Shown: positions 33,737-42,615, counted from the stretch's first letter. The stretch: 64,000 nt of DNA from an uncultured Acidimicrobiales bacterium (GCA_937922045.1 CAKZXA010000034.1:1-64000), one strand, 5' to 3'. Notes: generated from the letters alone by a model not told the origin. Numbers and translations are program-made.

Positions 33737-34624
33737 ATGCTCTCCTGGAATGTTGGCTCAGCCGTTGTTACCTCCATCGTCGAGTCCGAGACTCCGACCT
33801 CTCCCCGCTTCCTGTACGAAGGTTTGACCAAACAGGTGGTGCTTGATCGGGCGGTGGAGTCGACCTGGCTTCGCCCCCACTTTGTTGACGACGATGGTTT
33901 CCTGCTTCAAAAAATCCAGTGCCTGGTGATCGAAGTCGACGGGCTGGTAATCGCGGTTGACACCTGCGTCGGCAATGACAAACCACGAGAAAACGAGCAT
34001 TGGAATCACCTTGACGGACCCTTTCTCGCCGAGCTGGCAGAGGCTGGCTATCCAGCGGAGTCTGTAACCCACGTGGTCTGCACCCATCTTCATGTCGACC
34101 ATGTCGGCTGGAACACCCGTATGGTCGATGGGGCCTGGGTTCCGACGTTTCCCAATGCTCGCTACCTGTTCGTCGACGCTGAGTACCGCCATTGGGAAGA
34201 CGAGCAGAGTCTGTTCCCAACCGACGACGTGTTCGGTGATTCTGTCGCCCCCATAGCGGCCGCCGGACTCGCCGACCACATCGAACCGGACCATCGGCTT
34301 TCGCCGTCTGTCGGCCTAGCGTCGACACCAGGCCACACACCAGGCCATGTCTCGGTTGTTATCGAATCAGACGGGCAACGAGCCATCATCACCGGCGACA
34401 TGACTCACCACCCACTCCAGCTCGCCGACCCCTCGGTCTCCTCGAAGTTCGACACCGACCCCGATCAGGCTCGAGCAACACGGGAGGCGGTGTTCCCCGA
34501 CTGGGCTGACGGACAGACGTTGGTTATCGGAACTCACTTCGGCACGCCCACCGCTGGGTTCCTTCTGCCGGATGGGGACGGGTACCGACTCGACTGGGAT
34601 GCCGCAGCTGACCTGAGGCGCTGA
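33737..34624 (+). CDS. Metallo-beta-lactamase-fold hydrolase
   Basis: A 295-residue MBL-fold protein. The dizinc site motif HLHVDH is at residues 117-122, followed by the later ligands in STPGHTPGHVS, ITGDMTHHPLQ and GTHFGTP. The arrangement resembles the lactonase-type and SdsA-like soluble hydrolases. A lactone (possibly acyl-homoserine lactone) or other ester is a likely substrate, but nothing nearby proves quorum quenching. ATG 33737 is preferred; TTG 33731, two codons earlier, is also in frame. It is divergent from the isomerase-like gene. Confidence 0.88.
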   Translation: MLSWNVGSAVVTSIVESETPTSPRFLYEGLTKQVVLDRAVESTWLRPHFVDDDGFLLQKIQCLVIEVDGLVIAVDTCVGNDKPRENEHWNHLDGPFLAELAEAGYPAESVTHVVCTHLHVDHVGWNTRMVDGAWVPTFPNARYLFVDAEYRHWEDEQSLFPTDDVFGDSVAPIAAAGLADHIEPDHRLSPSVGLASTPGHTPGHVSVVIESDGQRAIITGDMTHHPLQLADPSVSSKFDTDPDQARATREAVFPDWADGQTLVIGTHFGTPTAGFLLPDGDGYRLDWDAAADLRR

Positions 34625-34631
34625 GAGCCGC

Positions 34632-34657
34632 AGCCTGAATGGGTAGATACTCAGGCT
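34632..34657. terminator. Hairpin between convergent hydrolase genes
   Basis: AGCCTGA (34632-34638) and TCAGGCT (34651-34657) form a perfect 7-bp stem with a 12-base loop between the MBL-fold gene and the alpha/beta hydrolase gene. The right arm overlaps the hydrolase stop codon. No T-run is visible. Confidence 0.45.
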
Positions 34658-35337
34658 TCGGTCAGAGAACCCACGAACTCGGCGATCAGAGCAGCCACCT
34701 CTGAGGCGTGGGTTTGCTCGTGCATGGCGTGCTCGCCGCCTGCCACGCTAACAAAGCGGCCACGCGGCATTTTCCGCTCAAGATACTGACCGGAGCCTGA
34801 GTATTCGGGCCGATCTTCACCGCCAGCCAACACCAATGTTGGTACGTTCATCTCGGCGATGCGTTCCATAACCACGCCATCGTGTTGGAGATTCAGCTCA
34901 GCCGCCTGGACCGGCACCCCAAAGCGGTGGGCATTCCGGCGCGAACGCTCATTCCAAGCTTCGCGTTTCTCAGGATCGCGAAAACCTGGGCCCGTGTTGA
35001 GCACGATCAAGCCCTTGGCCACATCGGGGCGGGTCGCCCCATGGGCCAGAGCGAGATAGCCGCCGAGCGAATGGCCGACGAGCACAGCGGGGTTGTCCAA
35101 CTCCGCCAGCAGATCGTCGATGTCGTCCAGCGCCTTGTCGCGGGTGTACTCGGCCGGGTCTTCTGGAACAGGCGACTCCCCGTGACCGAGCAGGTCGAAC
35201 GTTGCGACCTGAAAGCGGTCTTCGAGCGAGTCCATCACGGTGGTCCATGTCGCTGACGACGAGCCAACCCCGTGAAGGAAGACGAGCGAATACCGTCCAC
35301 TATCGTTGCTGCCTCGTATCTCGTGATGAACGCGCAT
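34651..35337 (-). CDS. Alpha/beta hydrolase
   Basis: A 228-residue alpha/beta-hydrolase-fold enzyme with oxyanion-hole strand LVFLHGVGSS, the nucleophile elbow VGHSLGGYLA, an acidic residue in LVLAGGEDRPE, and the catalytic His in GGEHAMHEQ. It resembles carboxylesterases and the MenH or carboxymuconolactone-hydrolase-like group of actinobacteria. The substrate is unknown. ATG 35335-35337 is used; GTG two codons upstream (35343) is equally possible. It is convergent with the MBL-fold gene across a short hairpin. Confidence 0.88.
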   Translation of the reverse strand: MRVHHEIRGSNDSGRYSLVFLHGVGSSSATWTTVMDSLEDRFQVATFDLLGHGESPVPEDPAEYTRDKALDDIDDLLAELDNPAVLVGHSLGGYLALAHGATRPDVAKGLIVLNTGPGFRDPEKREAWNERSRRNAHRFGVPVQAAELNLQHDGVVMERIAEMNVPTLVLAGGEDRPEYSGSGQYLERKMPRGRFVSVAGGEHAMHEQTHASEVAALIAEFVGSLTEA

Positions 35338-35394
35338 CGCCACAGCGTAGGCCTGCTCCGTCTCAAATCACCGGGCGGTCTTACGCCCGTACGT

Positions 35395-36183
35395 CTAGCG
35401 GGTAAAGCGCAGACTTCTGGCCGCTCGTTCACCCCAGGCAGCATCGCCGGTCCAGCTGATCTTGCCTTGTTCGATCGAGTCGCTCGGATCGATCCGGCCG
35501 CACGCCAGCTGTATGAAGGTAAGGCTGTCAGCCCGGATGACGGCGTCGGGATCGGTCAAACTATCGACCTTGGCCGCTCTCCCATCGACCTTCACGTTGA
35601 TCTCGCGCTCGACCGGACCGTGCACCTCAAAGCGGATACCCATGCCCTCTTCAAGTCCAATGCATTTGCCAGCGATGTAGCCGATCGAGGCTTCAACTTC
35701 GTCCAACGCGACCTCAGCCGCTGGACCGGAATCGTCGGTCTCCAGACCAAGGGGTGTCGTTATGTCTCGCTCGTGGACCCACAGATCAAATGTCCGCACC
35801 CTCATGAAGCGCTCGTAGGTACCGGGGCCGACGGGCGTCATCATCGCCATGGCGAACTCGTCGTCGGTCATGGCCGCGAGGTCTGCCCGTCGTGACGCGA
35901 GGACATCGACGACACGTTCGGTGAAAGCACCGGCCGACGCCCCTGCCATTTCTGTCTCGAACTCGGCCAGCCGTTCGAAGGGCGGCGGGCCTGCTTCGGC
36001 ATCAGGCTTCCAGCCCTGGAGGGCGTATTCGATGCCCACAACGTGGGTCGCAGCACCTCGCACGTCCCATGCGGGACAGAGCGATGGTGTGGCCCACTGC
36101 TGGTCGCTCAAGGTAGGCAAGAGGCGTTCGTAGGCGTCAAAGCAGGACGCAAGGATGGAAGACGTCTCGTCACGGTTTTGCAT
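35395..36183 (-). CDS. Maleylpyruvate isomerase-fold (mycothiol-dependent type / DinB-like) protein
   Basis: A 262-residue protein with an N-terminal four-helix domain (LPTLSDQQWATPSLCPAWDVRGAATHVVGIEYALQGW) carrying histidines typical of the metal site, MRVRTFDLWVHERDI, and a C-terminal sterol-carrier-like domain (IRFEVHGPVEREINVKVDG; ADSLTFIQLACGR). This is the TIGR03083 or mycothiol-dependent maleylpyruvate isomerase layout common in actinobacteria. Most members have unknown reactions involving mycothiol. It points to a mycothiol-producing host. It starts 10 bases after the end of the upstream SDR gene and probably shares its transcript. Confidence 0.85.
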   Translation of the reverse strand: MQNRDETSSILASCFDAYERLLPTLSDQQWATPSLCPAWDVRGAATHVVGIEYALQGWKPDAEAGPPPFERLAEFETEMAGASAGAFTERVVDVLASRRADLAAMTDDEFAMAMMTPVGPGTYERFMRVRTFDLWVHERDITTPLGLETDDSGPAAEVALDEVEASIGYIAGKCIGLEEGMGIRFEVHGPVEREINVKVDGRAAKVDSLTDPDAVIRADSLTFIQLACGRIDPSDSIEQGKISWTGDAAWGERAARSLRFTR

Positions 36184-36193
36184 GGGGCGGATC

Positions 36194-36955
36194 TTAGCGA
36201 TGTGTCGCGCCGCCGTCGATTAGGATCGACGTTCCCGTTATATGCCGCGCCCGTTCAGACACGAGAAACACGACAAGGTCGGCGACATCTTCGGGGTGAG
36301 CGGGTGGTGGTTCGACCGGAAGGAGATCTTCCCACCTCTCCTCGTTTGCCCATCGCTCGGCGGCATCCGACCGGAGCAGGGTTTCCAGGCGATCGGTCAA
36401 GGTGAGGCCGGGATGCACGCCAACCACGCGGACACCGGGGGCGGCAGAGGAGCCGACGGCCCTGGTAAACGCATCGAGCGCAGCGTTGGCGGTCGCTCCC
36501 GCCACATAGGCACCGGTCGGGTGGATAGCAGCCGAGCCGATCACGTTGACGATGACGCCGCTTCCGCGACGTTCCATCGCGGGAAGAATGAGGCGGCACA
36601 GGTTGATATAGCCGAACAGCTTCAGATCCCAGGCCGATCGCCACTCCTCGTCTTGCAGAGACTCGAGCGAACCGCGCGGAATAGCACCAGCGTTGTTAAT
36701 GACGATGTCGACATCGCCGATCACGTCGGCAAGAGCCTTCTGGTGGTCGGGGCGGCTCAGATCGCAGGAATGGCTCGTAACCTCCACCCGAAACTTCGAG
36801 CGCAGTTCCTTGGTCGCCGCCTTCAGTGCCTGAACGTCGCGTCCGGCGATGGCTAGATCCACACCTTCATCAGCGAGTGCTTGGGCACAGGCCAGCCCGA
36901 TTCCTCGAGTGCCGCCGGTAACCAGGGCTCGTCGTCCCACAAGGTCGAGTTCCAT
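36194..36955 (-). CDS. Atypical SDR-family protein lacking the catalytic lysine
   Basis: A 253-residue SDR with an intact cofactor loop (TGGTRGIG), NNAG and C-terminal GTSILIDGGATHR. The active site is unusual. The expected YxxxK reads YVAGA (in TGAYVAGATANAALDAF), so the lysine that lowers the tyrosine pKa is missing, and the Ser-Tyr spacing is about three residues short. It may be a non-catalytic binding protein, use another proton path, or have a different activity. The start is ATG 36953-36955. Downstream, 10 bases away, is the maleylpyruvate isomerase-fold gene. Confidence 0.82.
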   Translation of the reverse strand: MELDLVGRRALVTGGTRGIGLACAQALADEGVDLAIAGRDVQALKAATKELRSKFRVEVTSHSCDLSRPDHQKALADVIGDVDIVINNAGAIPRGSLESLQDEEWRSAWDLKLFGYINLCRLILPAMERRGSGVIVNVIGSAAIHPTGAYVAGATANAALDAFTRAVGSSAAPGVRVVGVHPGLTLTDRLETLLRSDAAERWANEERWEDLLPVEPPPAHPEDVADLVVFLVSERARHITGTSILIDGGATHR

Positions 36956-37026
36956 CCGACGCCCAAACTAGCCCACCAAAGAACAAACAGCTCCCCCGCT
37001 GAGCGGCCAGGCACCAGGTGACCGGT

Positions 37027-37509
37027 CTACATCAGTACGGGTGCTTTGCCCCCGGCTCGACGGGCGGCGTCCAACGCTTTGTCGGCGCGTCGCATGAGAG
37101 AATTGACGTCCTCAGCCGGCCAGCGCACGGCTGCTCCCATGGAAACCGGTACAACAACACGGCACGAGGCGATGTCATAGGACTCCGACAACTTCTCGTA
37201 GAGCACGTACAGCCTGCTGTCCAAGACCTGCGCATCGGCCAACGTTTTGAACACCACCATGAAGCCTTCAGCACCAAGGCGGCCCATCAAGTCATAGCGT
37301 CGCAGAAGACCGCTTAGGCGCTCCTGTACCGCCTGCAGCATGGCCTGGTCATCGGAGAGCCCATCCTCAGGCACAGCAGCCCAGTCGGCGGTGGTGGCGC
37401 GATCGGTGTCGACATGGATCAAGGCTAGGCACATCGGCTCGGGCGATCCCAGAGCTTCCTCGAGCTGCTCAAGCACACTGTTACTAGGCATAGTCTCACG
37501 ATCGGCCAT
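37027..37509 (-). CDS. Degenerate GGDEF-domain protein
   Basis: About 160 residues with the outline of a diguanylate cyclase domain: CLALIHVDTDR for the first strand and metal region, LLRRYDLMGRLGAEGFMVV where GGDEF should be, VPVSMGAAVRW, and MRRADKALDAARRAGG at the C-terminus (compare LLxxADxALYxAKxxG). The GGDEF loop reads GAEGF, so cyclase activity is unlikely, though nucleotide binding may remain. There is no membrane or sensor domain. The start may be ATG 37507-37509 or TTG 37546-37548. It follows mobB in the same direction. Confidence 0.75.
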   Translation of the reverse strand: MADRETMPSNSVLEQLEEALGSPEPMCLALIHVDTDRATTADWAAVPEDGLSDDQAMLQAVQERLSGLLRRYDLMGRLGAEGFMVVFKTLADAQVLDSRLYVLYEKLSESYDIASCRVVVPVSMGAAVRWPAEDVNSLMRRADKALDAARRAGGKAPVLM

Positions 37510-37568
37510 AGAGATAACGTCGACCGGGAAACGGGCCGGTTGAGACAATTCAACGCTGTTTTCTGGCG

Positions 37569-38087
37569 CTAGGCCGATTCCTCCACGCCACCGTCGAGGA
37601 CAGCCAACAGCAAATCGACCGTCCGATCGATCTCATCGGGATGGACGACACCGAGCACACAGGTCTCGGGCGGTGGCTGCCAGCTGGGATCAGCGGCCTC
37701 GCTTCGGTGAACAAGAACGGTTGGAAGTTCCGCCGAGCGGTAGCCCTCGACGAGGACGAGGTCGGCATCGCGGTGGAAGAGGCTAAGGATCTCCTCGAGC
37801 GGTGGTGGCTGTTCGCCATCACTCATCCAAGCCACCTGGTTTCGGCCTACCAGGGTGGCACTGGTCGCCCCAGCGCGGCGCAGCTTCCAGGTGTCCTTGC
37901 CTTCCGTGTCCACCTCGAGGTCGTGGCCATGATGTTTAACCGTGGCAACGCGGAGACCCGCCCTGGTTAGACGTTGCACCACCTCGACCAGCAATGTTGT
38001 CTTTCCTGTGCCGGAGGGTGCTGCGAACGACACGGCCAGAGGCAACCGCTGGCCCTGGCCGATGTCATCGTTAGCCTCATTGGTCAT
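37569..38087 (-). CDS. mobB: Molybdopterin-guanine dinucleotide biosynthesis adapter MobB
   Basis: A 172-residue GTP-binding protein with P-loop APSGTGKTTL (about residues 23-32), VATVKHHGHD, the LVEGYRSAELP switch and the family C-terminus. MobB helps MobA attach GMP to molybdopterin to form MGD, the cofactor of DMSO-reductase-type enzymes such as formate dehydrogenase or nitrate reductase. No molybdoenzyme gene lies in the window. Its ATG overlaps the stop of the nitroreductase gene (ATGA). If the host makes selenoproteins, a Sec-containing formate dehydrogenase would be a natural user, but that is inference. Confidence 0.9.
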   Translation of the reverse strand: MTNEANDDIGQGQRLPLAVSFAAPSGTGKTTLLVEVVQRLTRAGLRVATVKHHGHDLEVDTEGKDTWKLRRAGATSATLVGRNQVAWMSDGEQPPPLEEILSLFHRDADLVLVEGYRSAELPTVLVHRSEAADPSWQPPPETCVLGVVHPDEIDRTVDLLLAVLDGGVEESA

Positions 38088-38761
38088 GTCATTGTGTCTA
38101 GCTCAAACCCGGGCCCGTCGAACCGGTCGACCGTGGTGAAATCTTCGACCGGGTTGCGACTCAGTTTCGTGAGTTGCTTGACGGGGTGGCCGAGCGGAAC
38201 CAGGGCAGCGATCGCGTGATGGGAGGGAATATTGAGGAGTCGCTGGGCCGCTGGCTCAGAACCGGCGAGGTAGGTGGTCAAAACGCCACCCAGACCTTCG
38301 TTTCGAGCGGCCAAAAGCACGTTCCACACGAAGGGATAGATCGAGGCGCCGCTTATCACACCGATACGATTCTGCTCGCTGTCGAAGCTGGCGGTAACGC
38401 TGAGATCCAGCGTGACCGCTAGAACCACAGGCGCATCCACCATCTCACGCAGACCGGGGAAGGGCTCCTCGGCCTTGCGAGCCGACTCGATATCGACGGT
38501 TGTAGGCACGATCGTGTTCCACGGGGCTTCCCCAGCCGCCACTTGGGCCATGTAGATCGATGTCGTCGGCATGATCAACGGCACGAGTTTGGCCCGAAGC
38601 TCCTTGTCCTTGAGGACGATCACATGCCAGCCCTGCCGGTTTCCACCGTTGGGAGCAAAGCGCGCCACATCGAGAATCCGGTGCAGGGTTTCATCGCTGA
38701 CCGGCTCGTCTGTCCAGCTACGGCACGAAAAGGTTGTCCGCATAACTTCGGCTAGTTCCAT
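38084..38761 (-). CDS. Nitroreductase-family flavoprotein
   Basis: A 225-residue FMN-dependent oxidoreductase. The N-terminus MRTTFSCRSWTDEPVSDETLHRILDVARFAPNGGNRQGWHVIVL is the standard FMN-binding start (R-x-S-R-x-(Y/F/W)), with a later ASIYPFVWNVLLAARNEGLGG helix and IAALVPLGHP near the end. It should reduce nitroaromatics, quinones or enoyl-type substrates with NAD(P)H. It begins 3 bases after the enoyl-CoA hydratase stop and overlaps mobB, so it sits inside one transcription unit. Confidence 0.9.
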   Translation of the reverse strand: MELAEVMRTTFSCRSWTDEPVSDETLHRILDVARFAPNGGNRQGWHVIVLKDKELRAKLVPLIMPTTSIYMAQVAAGEAPWNTIVPTTVDIESARKAEEPFPGLREMVDAPVVLAVTLDLSVTASFDSEQNRIGVISGASIYPFVWNVLLAARNEGLGGVLTTYLAGSEPAAQRLLNIPSHHAIAALVPLGHPVKQLTKLSRNPVEDFTTVDRFDGPGFELDTMT

Positions 38762-38764
38762 CTC

Positions 38765-39580
38765 TTACCGTTTCCAGTTCGGTGAACGCTTCTCAGCAAA
38801 AGCCGAGATACCTTCTCGGCCATCGTGGGTAGCCATGGCCGCCGTGATCCAGGCCGCCTCGGCTTCCCCGGCTTGCTCAAGCGGAGACTCGAAGCCTTCG
38901 TAGATCACCCGCTTGGCCGTCCCGACCGCCGCAGGTCCGGCAGCCAGACTTTGGGTCAAATCGGCCGTGGCCTGGTCGACGTCGTCGTCGCCTACAACCC
39001 GGTTGACCAAGCCCCATCGCTCCGCTGTCTCGGCATCGAGCAGCCGATTGGTGAGGGTGAGGCCGAGCATTCGGCGAAGGCCGATGTGGCGGGCGAGGAA
39101 GTAGCTCGACGTTCCGTCCGGTGTAACACCGGCTCGGGTGTAGGCCATCGTGAACTTGGCTGATTCACCACACACGACAAGGTCAAACGCGCTGACCAGC
39201 GAAAGGCCAGCGCCGCCGGCCGCTCCTCGAACACCGGCCACCCAGGGTTTGGGCATCCGGTTCATGTGGTAGATGGCGCCGTGAAAGTCAACCAGCATCG
39301 AGGCTGCTACCGAGGGGAGAGCGTCACCCGCTTCGGCGAACTCCTTCAGATCGCCGCCAGCGCAGAACACCTTGCCTTCTGCGGTAACAGAAACGGCGCG
39401 CACGGTCTCGTCGAATTCGGCAGCGAGGGCCACCTCGCGAAACTCGCGGGCGAACATCGGGTTGACGGCGTTGGCTCCTTTGGGCCGAGTGAAACGAACG
39501 TGGGCGACACCGTCGCTTACGCTATAGCTCATCGTTTCGAGATCGAGCGGTGACGCGGCCGCTGGTGACGTTTCTGACAT
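38765..39580 (-). CDS. Enoyl-CoA hydratase/isomerase family protein
   Basis: A 271-residue crotonase-fold enzyme with the oxyanion-hole strands FCAGGDLKEF and RGAAGGAGLSLVSAFDLVV, and the later GVTPDGTSSYFL where the second catalytic glutamate would be; here it is Asp-Gly-Thr. It should hydrate, isomerise or otherwise act on an acyl-CoA. The upstream GGGAGGG is a strong Shine-Dalgarno sequence for the ATG at 39578-39580. It leads the nitroreductase-mobB-GGDEF run with nearly no spacing. The altered second glutamate makes plain hydratase activity uncertain. Confidence 0.88.
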   Translation of the reverse strand: MSETSPAAASPLDLETMSYSVSDGVAHVRFTRPKGANAVNPMFAREFREVALAAEFDETVRAVSVTAEGKVFCAGGDLKEFAEAGDALPSVAASMLVDFHGAIYHMNRMPKPWVAGVRGAAGGAGLSLVSAFDLVVCGESAKFTMAYTRAGVTPDGTSSYFLARHIGLRRMLGLTLTNRLLDAETAERWGLVNRVVGDDDVDQATADLTQSLAAGPAAVGTAKRVIYEGFESPLEQAGEAEAAWITAAMATHDGREGISAFAEKRSPNWKR

Positions 39581-39629
39581 GAACTGCCCTCCCTGATTCT
39601 GATCGGTCCAGCCGATCTTAGGTCTCGGT

Positions 39630-40040
39630 TCAAGCGTTGACCATATGGGTCGAGGCCATAACGAAGTAGTCGCTGATTGCCTTGGTTAGCTCCGGGTGAA
39701 GGCTATGGCGGGATGAGGCCAGTTGGACAGCGTTCATCATGTGGCCCATCCACGCATCTTTCGCCTTCTCATCGATCTGGAAGGGGGCGTGACGCATGCG
39801 AAGGCGCGGATGGCCTCGTTGATCGCTGTAGTCGGTTGGGCCGCCCCAGTACTGGCTGAGGAAGCCAACCATGTGGGTTCGGGAGTCGGTCAAGTCTTCT
39901 GGGTACATATGGCGAATCGTTGGGTCCGTATCGACGCCGTCGTAGAAGTAATCGATCAGCTCCACAAAGAAGGCTTGACCGCCGACGAGATCATAGATAG
40001 TCGGAAGTTTCTCGCCGCTTTCGGTTGGATCACTGGCCAT
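39630..40040 (-). CDS. glbO: Group II truncated haemoglobin (GlbO-like)
   Basis: A 136-residue truncated globin. TIYDLVGGQAFFVELIDYFYDGV forms helices A-B, YWGGP marks the CD/E region of the group II family, RGHPRLRMRHAPFQI carries the proximal His84, and DAWMGHMMNAV includes the conserved Trp (G8). Group II globins bind O2 tightly and are linked to redox or peroxide chemistry in actinobacteria. ATG 40038-40040 is 11 bases after the alanine racemase stop; TTG 40047-40049 is also in frame. Confidence 0.92.
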   Translation of the reverse strand: MASDPTESGEKLPTIYDLVGGQAFFVELIDYFYDGVDTDPTIRHMYPEDLTDSRTHMVGFLSQYWGGPTDYSDQRGHPRLRMRHAPFQIDEKAKDAWMGHMMNAVQLASSRHSLHPELTKAISDYFVMASTHMVNA

Positions 40041-40051
40041 AGCGATCAACG

Positions 40052-41206
40052 CTATCCGATCAGCTCCCCGACATACTGAAATCGAAGCCGGGTGCTGAGC
40101 CCGGTCAGAAACTCGTGAGGAATGGAACCGGCTCGCCCTGAAACGTCATCCACCGGGCACCTTGGTCCGAGGAGTTCGACCGCGGCGCCCGGATAGAGGA
40201 ATCGGTGGTCGACGTTGGAAACATCGACCGTGATCAGATCCATCGAGATCCGTCCAACGATCGGTGCTTTCGTGTCTCCGATCGCGACCTCGCCTCGACC
40301 CGAGGCCGAGCGTAGGAAGCCGTCGGCATAGCCGACGGGAATGGTGGCGATCGTCGATTCTTCCGCCACGACATGTGCGGCGCCGTAGCCCACGGTGTCA
40401 CCCGGTGCGACCTGGCGGATCTGCACGATCGGGGCTTCCAGTGACAAGACCTGGCGCATGGGGTTTGGGCGCCCACTGTCGGGGTAGGGCGATCCACCGT
40501 AGAGGCAGATCCCGGGTCGAGCCAGGTTGAAGTGATAGTCGGCCCCAAGGAAAACGCCGGCCGAGTTCGCCAGCGAGAAGCCCGCCGGCCTGAGCCCGCT
40601 GCTGGAAAGTGAGGTCACCTGGGTGCGGAAGCGTTCGAGTTGCTCGGCTGACTGTGAGGAGCCGCTGACGTCGGCTGAGGCCAGGTGGCTCATGACGTAG
40701 CGGGCATCGAGCCGGCCGAGGTAGTGGTCGACGTCGCTAAGCAGGATGCGCTGTTCCTCGGCGTCAAGTCCGAGTCGGGCCATACCGGAGTCGAGATGAA
40801 GGCTGAACGGCAGCCGCCGATCCAACCGGATCGCCGCCTCTCGCCACCGCTCGACCTGATCGAGGCTGTTGAGCACCGGAACGAGGTCCGCCTCGATCAA
40901 GGCATCTTCAGTGCCAGGTAGCACACCGTCGAAGACATGAATCTCGTTGTCCACCAGCGAGTGGCGAAGCTGAATGCCCTCATCGAGGCGGGCGACGAAG
41001 AACACCTCGCAGCCTTCGTGAGCCAATGCCGCCGCCACCATCGCGGCGCCAAGCCCATAGCCGTTGGCCTTCACAACCCCTGCCGCCGGAATACCGTTGA
41101 GTTCTTCGACGACGCGACGGTAGTTGAACGCGAGATTATCTAGATCGACAATGGCCCGCGGCTCGTTGAGAGGGGCGCTGGCTGGAGGAGGCGGCGAGCT
41201 TTTCAC
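40052..41206 (-). CDS. alr: Alanine racemase
   Basis: A 384-residue fold-type III PLP enzyme that interconverts L- and D-alanine for peptidoglycan. The PLP lysine Lys46 is in AAGVVKANGYGLG, the substrate tyrosine is in DTVGYGAAHV, and VGRISMDLITVDVS with ELLGPRCPVDD gives the C-terminal domain signature. The length is normal. It sits between the class III aminotransferase (53 bases upstream) and the truncated haemoglobin, all in the same direction. Confidence 0.94.
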   Translation of the reverse strand: MKSSPPPPASAPLNEPRAIVDLDNLAFNYRRVVEELNGIPAAGVVKANGYGLGAAMVAAALAHEGCEVFFVARLDEGIQLRHSLVDNEIHVFDGVLPGTEDALIEADLVPVLNSLDQVERWREAAIRLDRRLPFSLHLDSGMARLGLDAEEQRILLSDVDHYLGRLDARYVMSHLASADVSGSSQSAEQLERFRTQVTSLSSSGLRPAGFSLANSAGVFLGADYHFNLARPGICLYGGSPYPDSGRPNPMRQVLSLEAPIVQIRQVAPGDTVGYGAAHVVAEESTIATIPVGYADGFLRSASGRGEVAIGDTKAPIVGRISMDLITVDVSNVDHRFLYPGAAVELLGPRCPVDDVSGRAGSIPHEFLTGLSTRLRFQYVGELIG

Positions 41207-41259
41207 CCCAGTGACCGTAGTCGGTCACCGGGGCTCTCGGTCGCAAACGAAGCTGCCGC

Positions 41260-42480
41260 CTAGCTGAGCACAGCGTGGAGCACCTCGATGAAGGTACCGA
41301 TCTCTTCGTCGGTCATGATCAGCGGCGGGCACCAAACGATCGACTCGCCGACACCTCGACAGAAGACACCCTTCTCAAGCATCGCCATCTTGACCTCGGC
41401 GGAGTCTCGGCCAACGTCGGCAGCCCAGATGGCACCAACACCGCGGTAACTCTTGATCACGCCGTCGGCTACAAGAGCATCGAAGCCTTCAACCGTCTTC
41501 TTGCCTATGTGATTGGCCCGGTCGACGAGCCCATCGCTCTCGATGAGGTTGATGTTGGCAACCGCCGCCGCAGCCGCACATGGGTGTCCGGAATAGGTGT
41601 AACCGGTGCGGAGCAAGAAGCCTGGCTCGGTGAGAGCGTCGGCCACCTCGCTGGAAACGATAACGCCACTCAGCGGCTGGTAACCCGAGGTCACGCCCTT
41701 GGCAAAGGTGATCAGGTCTGGTGTAACACCGAATGTCTGGCTGGCGAACCACGAACCGGTGCGCCCAAAGCCGCAGATCACTTCATCGAAGATCAACAAC
41801 GAGCCGTGCTGGTCACAGAGTTTCCGTAGACCCTGGAGGTAACCGTCTTCGGGTGGCCATACCCCACCGGCGCCTTGAACCGGCTCAGAGATGACGGCCG
41901 CAATTCGGTCGCCATGCTCAGCAAAGATCTTGGAAGCCTCTTCGATGTTGTCGTTCGGCACCTCGATGAAGTGAGGAACCAGATCGCCCCAGCCCTCGCG
42001 GTTGGGCGCCAGACCTTGAGCGGTCGTACCACCAAAGTTCGTGCCGTGGTAGCCATGGGTGCGGCGAAGGATAATCTGCTTCTCACCGTGGCCTCGACGC
42101 TGCTGGACCATACGAGCCAGTTTCAGTGCCGTATCAACCGCTTCGGAACCTGAACATCCGAGAAAGACTCGACCATCGCTGAGCGGGGACTTGGCTGCAA
42201 TCAGATCGGCGGCTTCGCGTGCCCTGTCATTGGTGAACGGGTCGAAGATGTTGTAGGTGGCCAGCTGGTTCAACTGATCGGTAATAGCCTCGATGAGCTC
42301 TTGACGACCATGGCCGACCTGGCAGTACCAAAGACTCGCCATCCCGTCGAGATAGGTTTTGCCGTTGGCATCGACAAGGGTCGAGTCCTTCGCGCTGACG
42401 ATATTGATGTAGTCGGCTTCGCTCTTGCCGACCTCTGAAAAGGGGTGCATCAGTGCATGCGACATTTGATTCTCACTCAT
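41260..42480 (-). CDS. Class III aminotransferase (omega-amino acid/pyruvate type)
   Basis: A 406-residue fold-type I PLP enzyme. GCSGSEAVDTALKLAR binds the PLP phosphate, Asp232 in LLIFDEVICGFGRTG contacts the ring nitrogen, and Lys261 in TFAKGVTSGYQPLSG forms the Schiff base. The sequence is of the omega-amino acid:pyruvate, taurine or putrescine aminotransferase group rather than BioA or HemL. It is preceded by a BadH-like SDR gene and an HD-domain gene and followed by alr, which suggests amine catabolism with alanine as a product. The substrate is not evident. Confidence 0.9.
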   Translation of the reverse strand: MSENQMSHALMHPFSEVGKSEADYINIVSAKDSTLVDANGKTYLDGMASLWYCQVGHGRQELIEAITDQLNQLATYNIFDPFTNDRAREAADLIAAKSPLSDGRVFLGCSGSEAVDTALKLARMVQQRRGHGEKQIILRRTHGYHGTNFGGTTAQGLAPNREGWGDLVPHFIEVPNDNIEEASKIFAEHGDRIAAVISEPVQGAGGVWPPEDGYLQGLRKLCDQHGSLLIFDEVICGFGRTGSWFASQTFGVTPDLITFAKGVTSGYQPLSGVIVSSEVADALTEPGFLLRTGYTYSGHPCAAAAAVANINLIESDGLVDRANHIGKKTVEGFDALVADGVIKSYRGVGAIWAADVGRDSAEVKMAMLEKGVFCRGVGESIVWCPPLIMTDEEIGTFIEVLHAVLS

Positions 42481-42615
42481 GGGTTAGGGAAGACGGCAGA
42501 CAGCTGCTACCGGCCGACCGGATTGATACGAACCTTCTCTTCGGGGCTCAGACCTAAGTCTGGCAGAATTGCGATCTGTAAGCGATGTCTGCTGCCTGCA
42601 AACACTTCTCGGCGA

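Noticed and set aside
42549-42562. Small inverted repeat CAGAC/GTCTG upstream of the aminotransferase
   Set aside because: Only 5 bp with a 4-base loop; too short to call an operator or terminator.
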